The translations under genes and the position numbers were made by a program. The notes beneath the pieces are model-generated. The model did no database searches. It had not been told where the DNA came from and was given only the letters and a program-made list of their open reading frames with translations. A stretch of 64,000 nucleotides of DNA from Aphelocoma coerulescens (taxonomy: Eukaryota > Chordata > Aves > Passeriformes > Corvidae): NCBI RefSeq assembly GCF_041296385.1, contig NC_091015.1, forward strand, positions 58,346,345-58,410,344, in the 5' to 3' direction. Positions 35,291-47,581 of this stretch are shown here, piece by piece (the first letter of the stretch is position 1; every line of letters begins with the position of its first letter).

Positions 35291-38290
35291 AGGACTTTTA
35301 GAAAATTCTCTCCCATCAGGAGGGATTTGATTTATGGCATGGTTCAGTGTCATTGAATAACACTCCTTGAAAAAAGCTCCTGGCCTGGCCAGGAATATGG
35401 TCACATAACCACACAAATACTGTGCTTCCTGCAATGCTGCCTTGATGGCAGCTTTTGGTCTGCACAAACACACATCTTGAAACACATCAGGTTGCACAAA
35501 TATGCACTCAAAAATGCTTTCAAAGCCAAAAGGTCTGATTTCCTTTTCTGATATAACTATAGCATATCTCTATGTATGGACATCCCTGGAAGAACACTGC
35601 AGTCAGCAGTGTGAACATGGATAGAGTAACCTCAAATGCAGTATAGACATAGCCAGCATATCTGCTTCATTCTCTAGGCTCAAGTTAGCATTTCTTGAAG
35701 CAGCATCAAGATATCGATTGCATTGCATCAAAGAAAGAGAATGTTGCTGGTCTAATCTGTCTCTGTGAAACCCAGAGTGCACAGTCGTTGTGGAACTTGC
35801 AGGATCCCAGGGAAAAGAAAGTAGTGCTACAAAATGTGAGATGTTGCAACTTTTCTGAAAGTCTTCTCAGTTAGCAAAACCTGATTGATTAAAGTGTTTG
35901 CTTGAAGAAGTAAAGTGGATTATTAGAAAGCACTTTCCTTCCACCATACATGCTTCAGAAAAATAAGGTTGGGAGAATAAAACATTTTCTGTTGAAGTAT
36001 GTCTCAATTTTTTTTCCCAAAAATACATATAACTGGATGCTAGTTTTGAAAATGTCAGCATTCCCCAGGATTGCTTTCATAAATATGAGGAATTGTAGCC
36101 ATTGCCAAGATGTGCTTCATTCCTATTTTTGGGCATACTTCAGAAGCTCATACTCGAGCAACTCACTGCACTCAAGGGAAGCTGTTCTTACCGAATAAGA
36201 ACTGACACTAAGCCTCATCATAACAGGATTTTCTGGATTTCTGAATCTCAATGCAAGTCTGCAGCTGAAGTTTTAAAACTAGTATTTAGACTGCCAGTGT
36301 TTCTACAGCAAAGCCACAGAGATGAATAAATGTGAACTGTGGGTGGAAAATCAGCTTCTGTGTTGAAATTTTAGATGTTGTCATTCAGGTCCATCTCGAA
36401 TCTGTAGTTTAGATGGACTGGTTCTACTGCTCTTATTCCTCCTTTGCCATGTAGCTTTGTGACAGAAGTGGGATAGAAGTTCTACATTAAGGCATTTAAT
36501 GCATTTAAGACAAAAGAACACTGTCATTCTCACGCACATAAAGAAAAATATAATTTTACACTTCAGAAAATAAGACAGTATATACAGAGGTAAGAAATTA
36601 GTTTATTTTAATTACAACCAAGAAATCCAAGACCACAAAAATTCCATTAAATCCACCGTATGAGGATCCTTGAGTGCATTCCCCCAGCAGAGGCCTGAAT
36701 CCCTGTGCTGGAAGCCAGCATTGATGTGGTATAGCTGTATAAGCTTGGATCATATGGCTGTGAAAAGCTGGTGGGTGAGAAAGAGCTGTGAGAAACTGCT
36801 TTGGAGGCCTCCTTGCTTCACTTGGGAGCAGCATTTAAGCTCCATCAGTTGCCCTGTGGTGTGCCCAAGCCATGTACCTCAGCAGAGGTACATGGTGTGC
36901 CCAAGTCAGACCCCTGCCTTGACCTGGGACCTGCCTTGTGACCAGTGTGGCAGCCCCCCCAGCTGCTGGCTGACACTGGCACGGCCAGGGGACTGCTCTG
37001 CTCACCTTGCTCCAGCACAAGGTTCAGTGGGACCCCTGCTCCAGCTTGCTCAGCTGGTGGCTTTCCTTCCCTTACAAAGCAGCCTGCTCTGGCTGCAGTC
37101 CTTGCTGCAGTGATGCCCGTGCAGTTCACGGGATTCGATGTGAACTTGGAAGAACATCCATCTGCCTGATACCAACATCCTTGAATAAAGGTTACATTGT
37201 CAAGACCTAAGAACAAAGAACATTGTTCTATTAAAAACCACAAGCTTCTAAATTGGTCACTAAATTGATATTATTTTAGCTGAGGTTACACAGTCTTTTC
37301 CTTCCAAAAGGATCAGGGCTGTAGACTGGCATTTAAACTTGTTTAAAATGAGCCAAAATGTTTAATGAAGCAGGTATCTAAACGGATCAAACTAAAAGTC
37401 TGGTTGTAGATGACTATTTTAGCTAGTCACCCTCACTTCTATACGTTCTTGATTTGCTATCAGTGTCTGGCATGACAACTATTAGAGTCAACACAGGGGA
37501 TGGTTCAGACATCCACTGCAAAGACAGGTGTGTACCATGCTGGGGGTGGTAGGGCTTTCCCTCTGCTGTCACTTGGAGCACTGCATGCTTGCTCACTTAT
37601 GTACTGGGTGTGTAAAATCCACAGCACAGGGTACATCTGTGTGCAGAAACACTCGTATGCAGCAATTTTGATTTCAATAGGAATTTACTTCTAAATAGGC
37701 TGGCTATTGTCTTTAAATGCTGGCAATGAATACAAGAATGTCTCTGCTATGAGTCATGCAATATTGAAAAAAAGAAAGGGAATTAATAATTGAGACATCA
37801 CAGACATTATCGTTACTCAATCAAAAGCAGATTATAAAGAGTCTGCTGTTGCTGCCACAAATTTGCATGGTATTACTTGGGATTTTATATTAAGAAAAAA
37901 AGTTATAGTGTTTCCTCTATTGTGACATATTTTTCTTGACTTTTCTTTAGTGAAATAGTCCCCCAGACCTGCAGTGTGGATAACTCAGTTCTCTCAGTGG
38001 AAAAACAGACCCTCTAAAAGGGGAACAAAACCCCTATTCATAATCTGATTCTAAGAAATTTTGTCTCTTCAAAGTGCCTGTGTTTCCAATCTGTACATTC
38101 ACTCCTCTAACCATTTCCCTTCTAGAATGTAGAAGTGGTGAAGTACCTAAAAGTTTTAATAGAATATTGATAAATTGACACCTAGACATTAGCTTATGGA
38201 AGTTCTAACTGCACTTTATGGATTAGGGAAAATGAATATAAAATTCCTTGTATGGGTGTGTAGAAAGGTATCTGCTAGCAGCAACTAAAT
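35291..38290. other. Intergenic, no recognised gene
   Basis: AT-rich except for a GC-richer patch at about 36,650-37,200 that carries open frames on both strands and the hairpin described separately. AATAAA occurs at 37,184-37,189, but no exon structure is recognisable. Confidence 0.5.
36857..36905. repeat. Perfect hairpin flanked by 13-bp direct repeats
   Basis: CCATGTACCTC (36870-36880), loop AGCA, GAGGTACATGG (36885-36895): an 11-bp perfect stem with a 4-nt loop. On each side lies the direct repeat TGGTGTGCCCAAG (36857-36869 and 36893-36905), the second sharing three bases with the stem. Seen directly; origin unknown. Confidence 0.85.
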
Positions 38291-38375
38291 AAGAATCTTA
38301 GAATCATTTAGGTTGGAAAAGAACTTCAAGATCATTGAGTCCAACCATTAATGCAGCACTGTCAAGTTCACTACT
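38291..38375 (-). mobile_element. CR1 LINE 3'-end fragment (minus orientation)
   Basis: A short tail in reverse complement: 'AGAATCTTAGAATCATTTAG', 'GGTTGGAAAAGAACTTCAAG', 'ATCATTGAGTCCAACC'. Heavily 5'-truncated. Confidence 0.88.
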
Positions 38376-41300
38376 AAAATTAGTGGCTATAGGATTTATT
38401 TGGAAGTAAACTGAAAATCTACATAGGTTCAATAAACACCAAAGAAAAGCTGGAGGTTGTTCTGAATAATTATTTGAAACACATTGGGGTTTTAATTAAA
38501 TTTGTGCATATATGTTTATCTAACATTTTCTCTTTTAAGTTCTAACAATTGTATTAGATTTTAACAATTACATTACATTTTAATTATAACATTTTCTATT
38601 ACTTCAAGTAATTATTACTTATTTCCACATGCTTTCTTTAAGAGATCCTATCCATACACGTCGCATCAGTACCTCATCCTCTTCCTGCAAATAAACAAAA
38701 AAAAACCCAAAATAACAAGCCGAATCCCTCATACTGGTCAGAGTCATGGGATCTGAATCCGGTCTTAGTTTTCAAAAATTGTGTGATTTTGAGCTGCTTG
38801 GATTCATGTGGTTCTGTTACTTGTTTCCCAGTTAGCTAACCCCTATTGATCATTAAAACACTATGAATTCAACTACTTGTAATTTAAACCAATTCCAAAC
38901 CCACACACACAAAAGCAATCTTACTGTCTTCCTCCTAGACCTACCTTACTTTTCCCAGTATTCTACTCAACTTACAGTACTATTATTTTCAGAGCTGTAT
39001 TTATAGCTGTTTCTCTCATTTAAATATTCGTTTAAAACTGTATAATCCCACCTAGCGTGGGAGATTCGTACAGGCTATCACTTTAGCCATAGCAAAACAG
39101 GGAGAATTGGTGCGCTCAGTACATTCTTAGATGCAACCTTCACGTCGCCGTGTGCCGGCTGGTGCAGATACCAAGAAGCCGTGACTCAGCATGCCTCACA
39201 GGAAACACACAGAGCCAGCTGCAGTGGCTGCACCACGGTGTGCGAGGGCTTTGCAGCGTTTGTGCCTGCTGCTTTAGCCCGTCATGCTGCAGATGCACAA
39301 CTTTTCCCCGGTGAGGCACAGGAGATCAGGACCTGGGGTGGGGGAGGGAGGGAAGGAGGGGGAGAGGAGAGTGCCTGAATCTTTCTTTCTGAAACTCTTA
39401 GTACTTCTCCTGCACAGAATGGGTGACAGTTCTGAACTGCAAATAAATTTAATGAAAACACACCCTTGTGCAGCACAGACCCATAGTTCTGGGTATTCGG
39501 TGAAAGCTGCTGATGGCTGTAGGAAGTACAGTCTGCTTTAAACAGCAGGTTCAGCAGCACCAGTTACAAGACACCCTAAACTATTCTAGAGAAGGACAGT
39601 AATTTACTCTTTTCAGGGAAAAAAATATATATCATTCCTGACAATTTTTTTCCCCTAGAACACAGATGAATACTTACATTTCTTTCATGTGTATACTCAT
39701 TTACAGAAACTACCCCGCAAAATATCCCTTGATATTTGCATCCATACAAACCAGTACGTTTCTATGTTAGAAGGGCGGACAGCCAAGCAAAAAAAAAAAA
39801 AAAAAGAAAATATGGTCTGCAACAACTGCAAGCTCGGCTTCTTTCTTTTGCTGCACAGCGTTATCAGGAATAGATGTGGTAGGTAAAGTTCCAGCGACGT
39901 ACCTTCGGTCGGGAATACTTGGTCGGGCAGCTCCTTACAGGAGAGTTTACCACGAGAGGGAGCTCTCAAACAGCCAGACAACTTCAGCAAACGACAGCGG
40001 AGAAACACGTCAGAATCAGGCAGCAGCCAAAAAATTCGGTCAGCCTAATCCCGACATGTAAATGCGTACAATTCCTTATGAAAAAAGTAATTTTAAACTA
40101 TATGTATGTAAATGCTTTTGTATGCGTTAAACCACAAGTACTTTTAGAAAATTCTCTCCCCATCTGAGGAAGAACCCTGCAACTTCTTACCTGAGAAAAC
40201 CTTCCTTGGATCAATACTGCTGATGTAGGAGTTCCTTGAGTAGTAAACGACTGCTGAGTCTGTCCCATTTATAGAAGGACTTGCATTACAGAAACAAAGG
40301 CAAGCCCAGCCAGAGACCAACAAATCAGATCATACATGTTTTTCTCTTCCCCTTCTCATTCCCACGCAGTGAGAAGTGGGTTGCTTTGTGTAAACGGCGG
40401 CAGAGTCTGGCACTGCACTAGTGTTACTAGGATGAGTAGCACTGCTCCGCCTGGTTTGGCAAGTTGTATCTATGTAACGAGAAAGGCTCCATTCTGCACG
40501 TTTTTTCATATTCTTCAGTGCAGTCACTGTCTTGCAATCTTTCTGCAGCTAATGAAAATGCCATGATTTGTTTTGCAAGAACAGAGATTTTGCCATTCCG
40601 AGGCCAAAATGCACCCAGCTACATGTCCCTTGATACTGTTCTGCAGTACACTGTGTGCTCACCAGCTTTTACTTTTCAGGTCAGATGACACAAGTATTTT
40701 GGATCCTTTTCTAGTTCTTTCATGCTGCTGTTACAAACAGTAGCATGACAGTACAAAGGTAATTGCATTTATATTGAACTAGTTCTCACAGGTATTTTAA
40801 CTAAAAGTTTAATCAAATAATTAAGTTTAAAAATTAGGAAATTTTTGTATCAATGGACTAAATTATGTTGAGCTATTGCATCCCAAATTTTTTCCAACAT
40901 GACATGAATCATTATACAGCAATTAAGGTTTTACACAGAACACTGGCATACTGTATTCCTCCACAAAAATTTAAAGATAGAAAATCATAATTGATAAAAG
41001 TCTATCAAACTAACCTGCTGCACAAAACAGATGCAAACCTTTGCTTGACAAACCACGGTCAAATACTTCTATCACTAGAGACAAACATCTCTGTCGCTGT
41101 GCAAAAAGGACATAAAGAATGCTAAGTTATGCAGCAGTGCTTTGAGTAATTATGTAAGGCATGGTAGACTAACATGATGAAAGACAAGTTGTCACTTACA
41201 TGTTAATTCTGACACTATTTTTTATTACCTGCAGTTTTTCATTTGTTCTTCCTTCTCTATATCACACGAATCAAGAAAATTAGCAAATGACTCATAAAAG

Positions 41301-44300
41301 ATTTATCAAGGTGAATGATTTAATTGCAGTGTCTACATGTTAAAACATATTTGACAATAAGGAACAAATTAATGCCTTGGAGTACTCCAGTAATCAGGCA
41401 TCAGTCTGATCGCCCCTCACACCTGATTTCTGTGATCCAATTAACTTAGTATGTACAAGAAAAATACCAGACTACTAGTTTCAACTCTTTACTGTTTTAT
41501 AAATAAGCATATGAAAGCAATCTCTATTAAATATGTAATTTCAAGAATATTCATGGCACAAGCCTAAATGTAGCTGAGTTCACCAAGTACATTTTTAATA
41601 GTTACATGTAATTTCATCTTTAAAACCTTGTGAGAAAAATGGGCAACTCTTCAACTATCTTGGTACATATATTACAACATGATCATCAGAACATTCCTTC
41701 ATGAATTATTTATTTATATTCAAAAGAGATTTATTACTTCATTATTCTGATATTGTTAATCAGAGGGAGGAATTGAAATGATACTTTAAAGTTATCAACA
41801 GTGATAAATTCAACTGGAAAGGATACACATCATCCTTTTGCAATGAATGACAGAAAAGACACAAAATAAATACCTATACAACATGGATAACCAAATCTGC
41901 CACATTTCTGTTTAAAATAGCACAGTATTTTACCTCTTGACAGTATTAAGAAAACCCTCACTGTACTCATCTCCAACATATAAAAAAATAAAAGCCTATG
42001 ATTCTTCCAGAAGAAGGTGGTATATGACTGAAGGTAAAAGGTGGTATATGACTGAAGGACACTACCTCCAAGACGCCATCTGAACATTTGATTCAAGTCA
42101 CTCCGGATGGAACATGTCACAGAAGTGCTGACCCAGTTGCTGGGGAATCCAACAGGCAGGACAACTTTCTCATGGATTTCTTCAGTGTCAACCTAGACTA
42201 CATCAAGTGTAATTTATGGGAACTTTCTGAGTGACTCATGCTTAAATTCACTCTATTTTTATTACTATGGCCTAGGTTTGCTATTTGTGATTAATAGAAC
42301 TTTTTATCTGAGGCTTTTTAGGGGATTTTTATGGTTCTTTCAGTGATGGGATCATCTCCTCTGTATGGGAAGGGTTTCTCAGAAGGGGAAGTCAGTCTGT
42401 GGAAGCAGCTTTTCTGCTGCAATGTCTGACAGGCCTGCTACAGAAGATCGATAACCAGGTTGCATGAGCTCTGAGCCAGTTAAGGCTTACTGCTAGCAAA
42501 GAAAGGAGGGTAGAACACAGCCTAAAGCACACTACGTGCTTTCTTATCAGCCAGAGGAACAAAGCTCACGGCATCCTCCCTCCCCAGCCTGCTGGTACAA
42601 TTCTCGCCTTTTTCAGAACAGGATAATACGTGCAATAATTGTGCAGCACACTCAGATGGGATGGGGGCGTAGAAACAGGTTTGGTGTGCAATTCAGGTTG
42701 AAAATGCACCTCACTGGATTAGTGTCATTTACCTCAGCTCCTGCTGTAATTGCTCTGGTTGCTAGCAAGTCACATTGAGAAGACTAAAGGAAATTTTGAT
42801 TCGGCATTCAATTAGGGGGTTTAATTGCTCTGCAAAATATTATGCATTGTACAAATACACAAGAGTAGTGGATTTATGCTCACATGCTTGCATATCAAAA
42901 AGAAGATTGCGTTCCAAAGGAAGAAATCTCCTTAACTGAGAATAAGAAGCTTTAAAAGATCTTTGGCTTGAATGAAAATGCCTTCTTTTTGGAGCCTAGC
43001 CCACATCCCTAGGTATAAAGTCCACCAGGACTCTGTGAGGACATCTACAACAAAACCATGTCCTTTGTCCAAGCTGGGGAACTGCTCTAGATTCAATGTT
43101 GGAGTGCTACTCCTGCCTTGCTAAAAATGGAAACGAGCATCCAGAACCTCTATTTGCCAAATCCAAATGCTATTTGTTTGCAGAGAAAAAAGTCAACCAA
43201 CATTTAATGATCCCCCCAAAAGAAAAAAAAAAATCCTCTCAGTGCTAAGATTTCAAATGAAATTGCCTTGATCTTATCAAAACACCTCATCAATAAAAAG
43301 GCTACCCATTTTCTATTATATCAATAACAGTACATCAAAACAGTGTATCCATAATCAATACTGTATAAAGGCACTAGTCATGGCAGGTAGTCATAGGATC
43401 ACCGGATAAAATACAGTGGTCTAATCCCGTGATTTTACAGCAAGGCAATTATTTTCTACTGTGGTTTTTAAGAAAACACTTATTATGTGAAATGGAAAAA
43501 AAAGAAAGGCCACATAGCCCAGCATGACTTTTTGCCCTCAGCATAGCTTTGCAATGCCGTCTTTGAGTTGACAAAATAGTTCTGATATTTCAAGTGCGTC
43601 TTAATATACTTTACCCTTCCCCTCAGTTTCAATGCTAGTCACAGCAACTGGATTACCTAACCAGTGTGTTTGCTTTGAATCAAGAGAAATTCAAAATGTA
43701 GTGCCACGAGCTTTACCCCCCTCTTTTTGCTTAGGATTTTCTTTCTTCAGAGATTGACCTTAACTTGGACTGTAACGAAAAGTGAATTTTATATCACTTG
43801 GGGTTTTTTTTTCAGATAGTTTGGACAAGGACAGAAATTGTTTACAGTTGTTAATACTCCAAGAGTCCTGTATCATCTACTCAGTTCTTTCCTACTTAGC
43901 CAATACTATTAGGTCAACAATTACTTCTAAAACTTTCATAGCATGATATTTGTTTTTTAAACATACAACACCGGTGAATCAGATTCTAGTGCACTGATAA
44001 AAAATATAGCAATACAGTTTTATTTTTCTGATATTTATTTTTTCACTTCCAGAAGTTTCTTGGGTCCCATTTTCCTAGAAAAGCAATCTGTAATTCCGTA
44101 TCTTCACAAGTGGCATTGTACATACAGGACAAGAACTATTCAGCCCCATCCAAAATGCCTTTTTTTTAATAAGTGCACAGGGAAATCCGTTGTGAAAACA
44201 CGATGAGCAGTTCATAATCTTCTTGTAAAATTATAATAAGCTCAAAGTAAATACATACATTTCTGTTTTAAAGGCATCTTTAATCTTTTTAACTGTCTTC

Positions 44301-45540
44301 ATTATGCCTAGGGATTGATGAAGCATGGGATCCTCAAGTTGCTACATCTCACCAAAATCAACAAAAGGCTGCTTGTTGTCTTGCCTCCTGCTATGCCTGT
44401 AGATGGAGAGCTCCGGTTTTTTGGTTTTTTTTCCAGATCAATGGGACAGAAGGAAAGTGGAGAATTCCTGAGGAAAGGATTTGTGAGAAGCAGACAAGTA
44501 GGAACACTGTAGCACCAACTTAGTTTGGTTTACACTGGTGCCCAGCAGCATTTTGCAGGTGTGGTTCCTCAGTCTAAATCCAGCAGCCAAATGAAGGGAG
44601 TACCTTGCTTTCCTGCAGGCTCACTCTTCTCCAGTGTAAGAACTAACAAGGCAAGTGAGACAGCCAGACTGTGCTGTCTTGAAACTAAGTTGAGCTTTAA
44701 TAACACAAAGGCTGTCATTGAATGACAGCCCTTGTCTTTCCCATCTAGTTTCCAGCTGTCTGCTTCTACTTCACCTGCTCCAACTTTGGTACTTGAGTGA
44801 GAAAATTTAGGAATCCGAATCAGCAAAAAGCTAGTTATGTGATTGAAAAAAAAAAGGAGAAAAATGAATAAAAATATTATCTCTCTGAACTGTTTAAGTG
44901 AAGACAAATAAAAACCAGCTGTGGTGTAAGGAAGGGAAGAATTGTATACATGACAACAGGAGAAGAAAAGGACTGCTTGTACCAGCAGTGGCTTCCAGTG
45001 TAGTGTTAAGGTGAACCCTCCCAATATCAGAGAGGCAGGAGGCCAAAATCACTGTCCACTGCCATTGACAGAGGTTGTAACTCTTCCCATCTTCCCAGTC
45101 CCATGCTTCTGCCTGTAGGACTCATGAGCCAGCCCAGCTCACCGACACCAGCTCTGTCATTTAGCCCATTAAATCAACCCAAGTGGTCAGTGTATGCACT
45201 GGGTCTGGCACGGGGGGCTAAGACAGGGGCCAAGTGGAGCAGCTTGGGTGAGAGGAGAGGAAAAGTGACCTCCTCTGCTTTCCTTTCCCTGCATAAGCCA
45301 TAATCGTCCCTTCAGAGGCCTCAGAGACCAATGCAGAGGGACAGAGAGGGGCTGCCTTTCCCAACATCAAGGGGACTTGCACCAGTTTAAACTGGCCCTA
45401 AAGTTACAGCCCCTCACTTAAGGGTCTCTGTTTTAATTCAGGTCGATTCCTGGCAGTCTGCATGTGGGTCAACCATGCTGGGGCTGTACTTAGGAAATTG
45501 CTATCTATGAACTTCTGTGTGTAGTTTTGAGATTCTCAGT
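38376..45540. other. Intergenic, no recognised gene
   Basis: 7.2 kb, mostly AT-rich. It includes a G-rich polypurine patch (39,335-39,370), a poly-A run at about 39,789-39,805 and a 24-bp tandem duplication at 42,015-42,058. No exon, RNA gene or transposon recognised. Confidence 0.5.
42015..42058. repeat. Short tandem duplication, 24-bp period
   Basis: AGGTGGTATATGACTGAAGG occurs at 42015-42034 and again, exactly, at 42039-42058, separated by 4 nt. Confidence 0.85.
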
Positions 45541-46054
45541 ACAATAAAAACAAGGAGTTACTGGAGACAGTCCAGCAGAGGGCCACAAAGATGATTAGAG
45601 GTCTGGAGCATCTCTTACGAGGAGAGACTGTAGGAGCTGGGGCTGTTTAGTCAAGAGGGAGGGGAGGGGAGGGGAGGGGAGGGGAGGGGAGGGGAGGGGA
45701 GGGGAGGGGAGGGGAGGGGAGGGGAGGGGAGGCGAGGCGAGGCGAGGCGAGGCGAGGCGAGGCGAGGCGAGGCGAGGCGAGGCGAGGCGAGGCGAGGCGA
45801 GGCGAGGCGAGGCGAGGCGAGGCGAGGGCCATAAAGTAAATACAAGAAGTTTCACCTCAGCATGAGGAAGATCTTGTGAATCCCTGCACCAAACTGCCCA
45901 GGGAGTTCATGGAGTCTCCCTCTCTGGGAACATTCAAATCCCATCTGGACGTGCCTGTGTTACCTCCTCTAGGTGATCCTGCCTTGGCATGGGGTTGGAC
46001 TACATGATCTCCAGAGGTCCCATCCAACTCTAACTGTGATTCATTGATTCTGTG
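45541..46054 (+). mobile_element. CR1 LINE 3' fragment interrupted by a pentanucleotide array
   Basis: The left part reads 'GGGCCACAAAGATGATTAGAG', 'GGTCTGGAGCATCTCTTACG' and 'GGAGCTGGGGCTGTTTAG' (CR1 ORF2 VQRRATKMIRGLEHL region). The right part reads 'AAACTGCCCAGGGAGTTCATGG', 'TCCCATCTGGACGTGCC', 'GGTTGGACTACATGATCTCC' and the CR1 tail. The array at 45661-45825 sits where the intervening CR1 sequence should be. Confidence 0.9.
45661..45825. repeat. Two-block pentanucleotide array, (GGGGA)14 then (GGCGA)19
   Basis: Counted directly: 14 perfect GGGGA units (45661-45730) switch without interruption to 19 perfect GGCGA units (45731-45825). The first block can form G-quadruplexes, and the second has one CpG per unit. 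The near-perfect units suggest recent expansion. Long minus-strand open frames over it are just the repeat translated. Confidence 0.97.
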
Positions 46055-46564
46055 TAAATAATGGCGCGGAAAGTCCGGTGGGTTGTGCTGGATTTATGTA
46101 ATAGCACTGAGCACCCAGGCTTGCGCAACTCTGAAATTAATAATCCGTGTCTCTCTGGAGTGTTGCCGCACTCCGCATAACAAACCCGATTTTGCGGACA
46201 GCAACGTCGCAGAGCCAACCACACCTGGAGTACCGGGACGGCTCCACGGGGATCTCCCCACTTTACACCTGGGCATTGAGCAAGGCGGGAGGGGTTGCAG
46301 GGCATGACTGTGCAAAGCCGGGACAGCGCTCGGAAGGCGGAGAGATTAAGGGAGGAGAGCTCCCGAGCATTTCAGCACCTTTCGCACCTCTTCTGTTCTT
46401 CCAACACTTCCCCTCTCTCCTCAGGGGCGCCGGACCGGCACCGCGGCGATCAGCGGCACGGAGGGCGCATGCGCCTCGCACTGCCGCCGGACACGACCCG
46501 CAGGGGTCCCGGCGGAGCGCCCGGCGGGAGCGCGCACTGCCCGCCCATCGGCCCGTCCGCCCGC

Positions 46565-46580
46565 CCATCCATCCATCCAT

Positions 46581-46616
<36 letters not shown>

Positions 46617-46688
46617 CCATCCGTCCATCCGTCCATCCGTCCGTCCGTCCGTCCGTCCGTCCGTCCGTCCGTCCGTCCGTCCGTCCGT
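46565..46688. repeat. Tetranucleotide microsatellite, (CCAT)n grading into (CCGT)n
   Basis: 31 uninterrupted units. In order: 10 CCAT, 1 CCGT, 3 CCAT, 1 CCGT, then alternating CCAT, CCGT, CCAT, then 13 CCGT. CCAT and CCGT differ by a CpG transition. It lies 0.9 kb upstream of the CLASP2 start codon, inside the CpG island, with the CpG-containing end facing the gene. Confidence 0.97.
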
Positions 46689-47470
46689 CCCTCCCGCCGC
46701 AGCGCAGTGCGGTGCGGGAGGCGCCGCACGGGCGCGCGCCCTCCCAGGGGAAGCGGGAGCCGCGGCGGGAGGCGGGGCCGCGCGGGCCACGCCCGGTGTG
46801 TCCGCCTGGCGCCGGCCGGGGCGGTAGCGGCGGCGGCGGGAGGTGCAACTTCCACGGGACGGAGGCGGCGCTGGCGCCGCGGAGCCCGGTGGGGGAAGGC
46901 GCGGCGAAGCGTGAGCGGCTTCCTGGGGGACTTTCCCGGTCCGGTCCGGTCCAGTCCGCGGTGGAGGGGAGCGGGCGGCGCTGAGCCCCGCCGGGACGAA
47001 AGTTCGGGAGCCGCCCCGCGGGCGGGCAGGAGGGGCCGGAGGCCGCGGCATCAGGAACATGAGAGGTCCGCCGTGGCCTCGTCGGTGCCCGTGAGAGGCG
47101 GCCCGCAGATCTCTCCTTGGGCGGGAGGAGAGAAGGCAGAGCGAGCGGGGGCGGCAGCACCTCCCGCGGGGACCCCCCCGAGCCCGCGGCCGGCGTGCCT
47201 GCGAGCCCCTCCAGCCGCAGCGCCTGTTCTCGAGCTCTATTTCCCGTCCCCCGGCGGGGGAAGAGGAGGGGCGGCGGCGGGGAGCCCTGTCGGGATCCCT
47301 CGGGACGGCGCCGAGGCGGCTGGAAAGCCCTGAGCAGGAGTAAGCGGCTGCCGCCGACCCCTGCGCAGCGCCGCGTTCCCTTCCCGCCGGGGGCTTCCCC
47401 CTGCGGGGGTGCGAGTGCGCATGGGGGCGGCGGGCGCGGAGCCGGGGCGGGGAGCGCCGGGAGCGGCTCC

Positions 47471-47536
47471 ATGAGGACGGCAGGCCTGTCCGCGCTCCCG
47501 CCGCCCGCCCTGCCCTGCCCGCGCTTCCGACCCTGA
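47471..47536 (+). CDS. Possible upstream ORF in the CLASP2 leader
   Basis: ATG to TGA, 21 codons ([20 protein letters not shown] then P), ending 45 nt before the CLASP2 start. The context around its ATG is weak (T at -3). It matters only if transcription starts upstream of 47471, which is likely but not shown. Confidence 0.4.
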   Translation: MRTAGLSALPPPALPCPRFRP

Positions 47537-47581
47537 GGCCCTCGGCTCGCCTACGAAGAAACTTTTCCGCAGCGTCCGAAG

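Noticed and set aside
43380..43460. Possible ancient MIR-type SINE
   Set aside because: Only a faint resemblance to a MIR core by eye; not enough to support a call.
45595..45855. Open frames of repeated ASPRL and PLPSP units
   Set aside because: Direct translation of the pentanucleotide array; not a protein gene.
45661..46688. CRISPR-like arrays
   Set aside because: The repeats are 4-5 bp microsatellites with no spacers, in a vertebrate genome.
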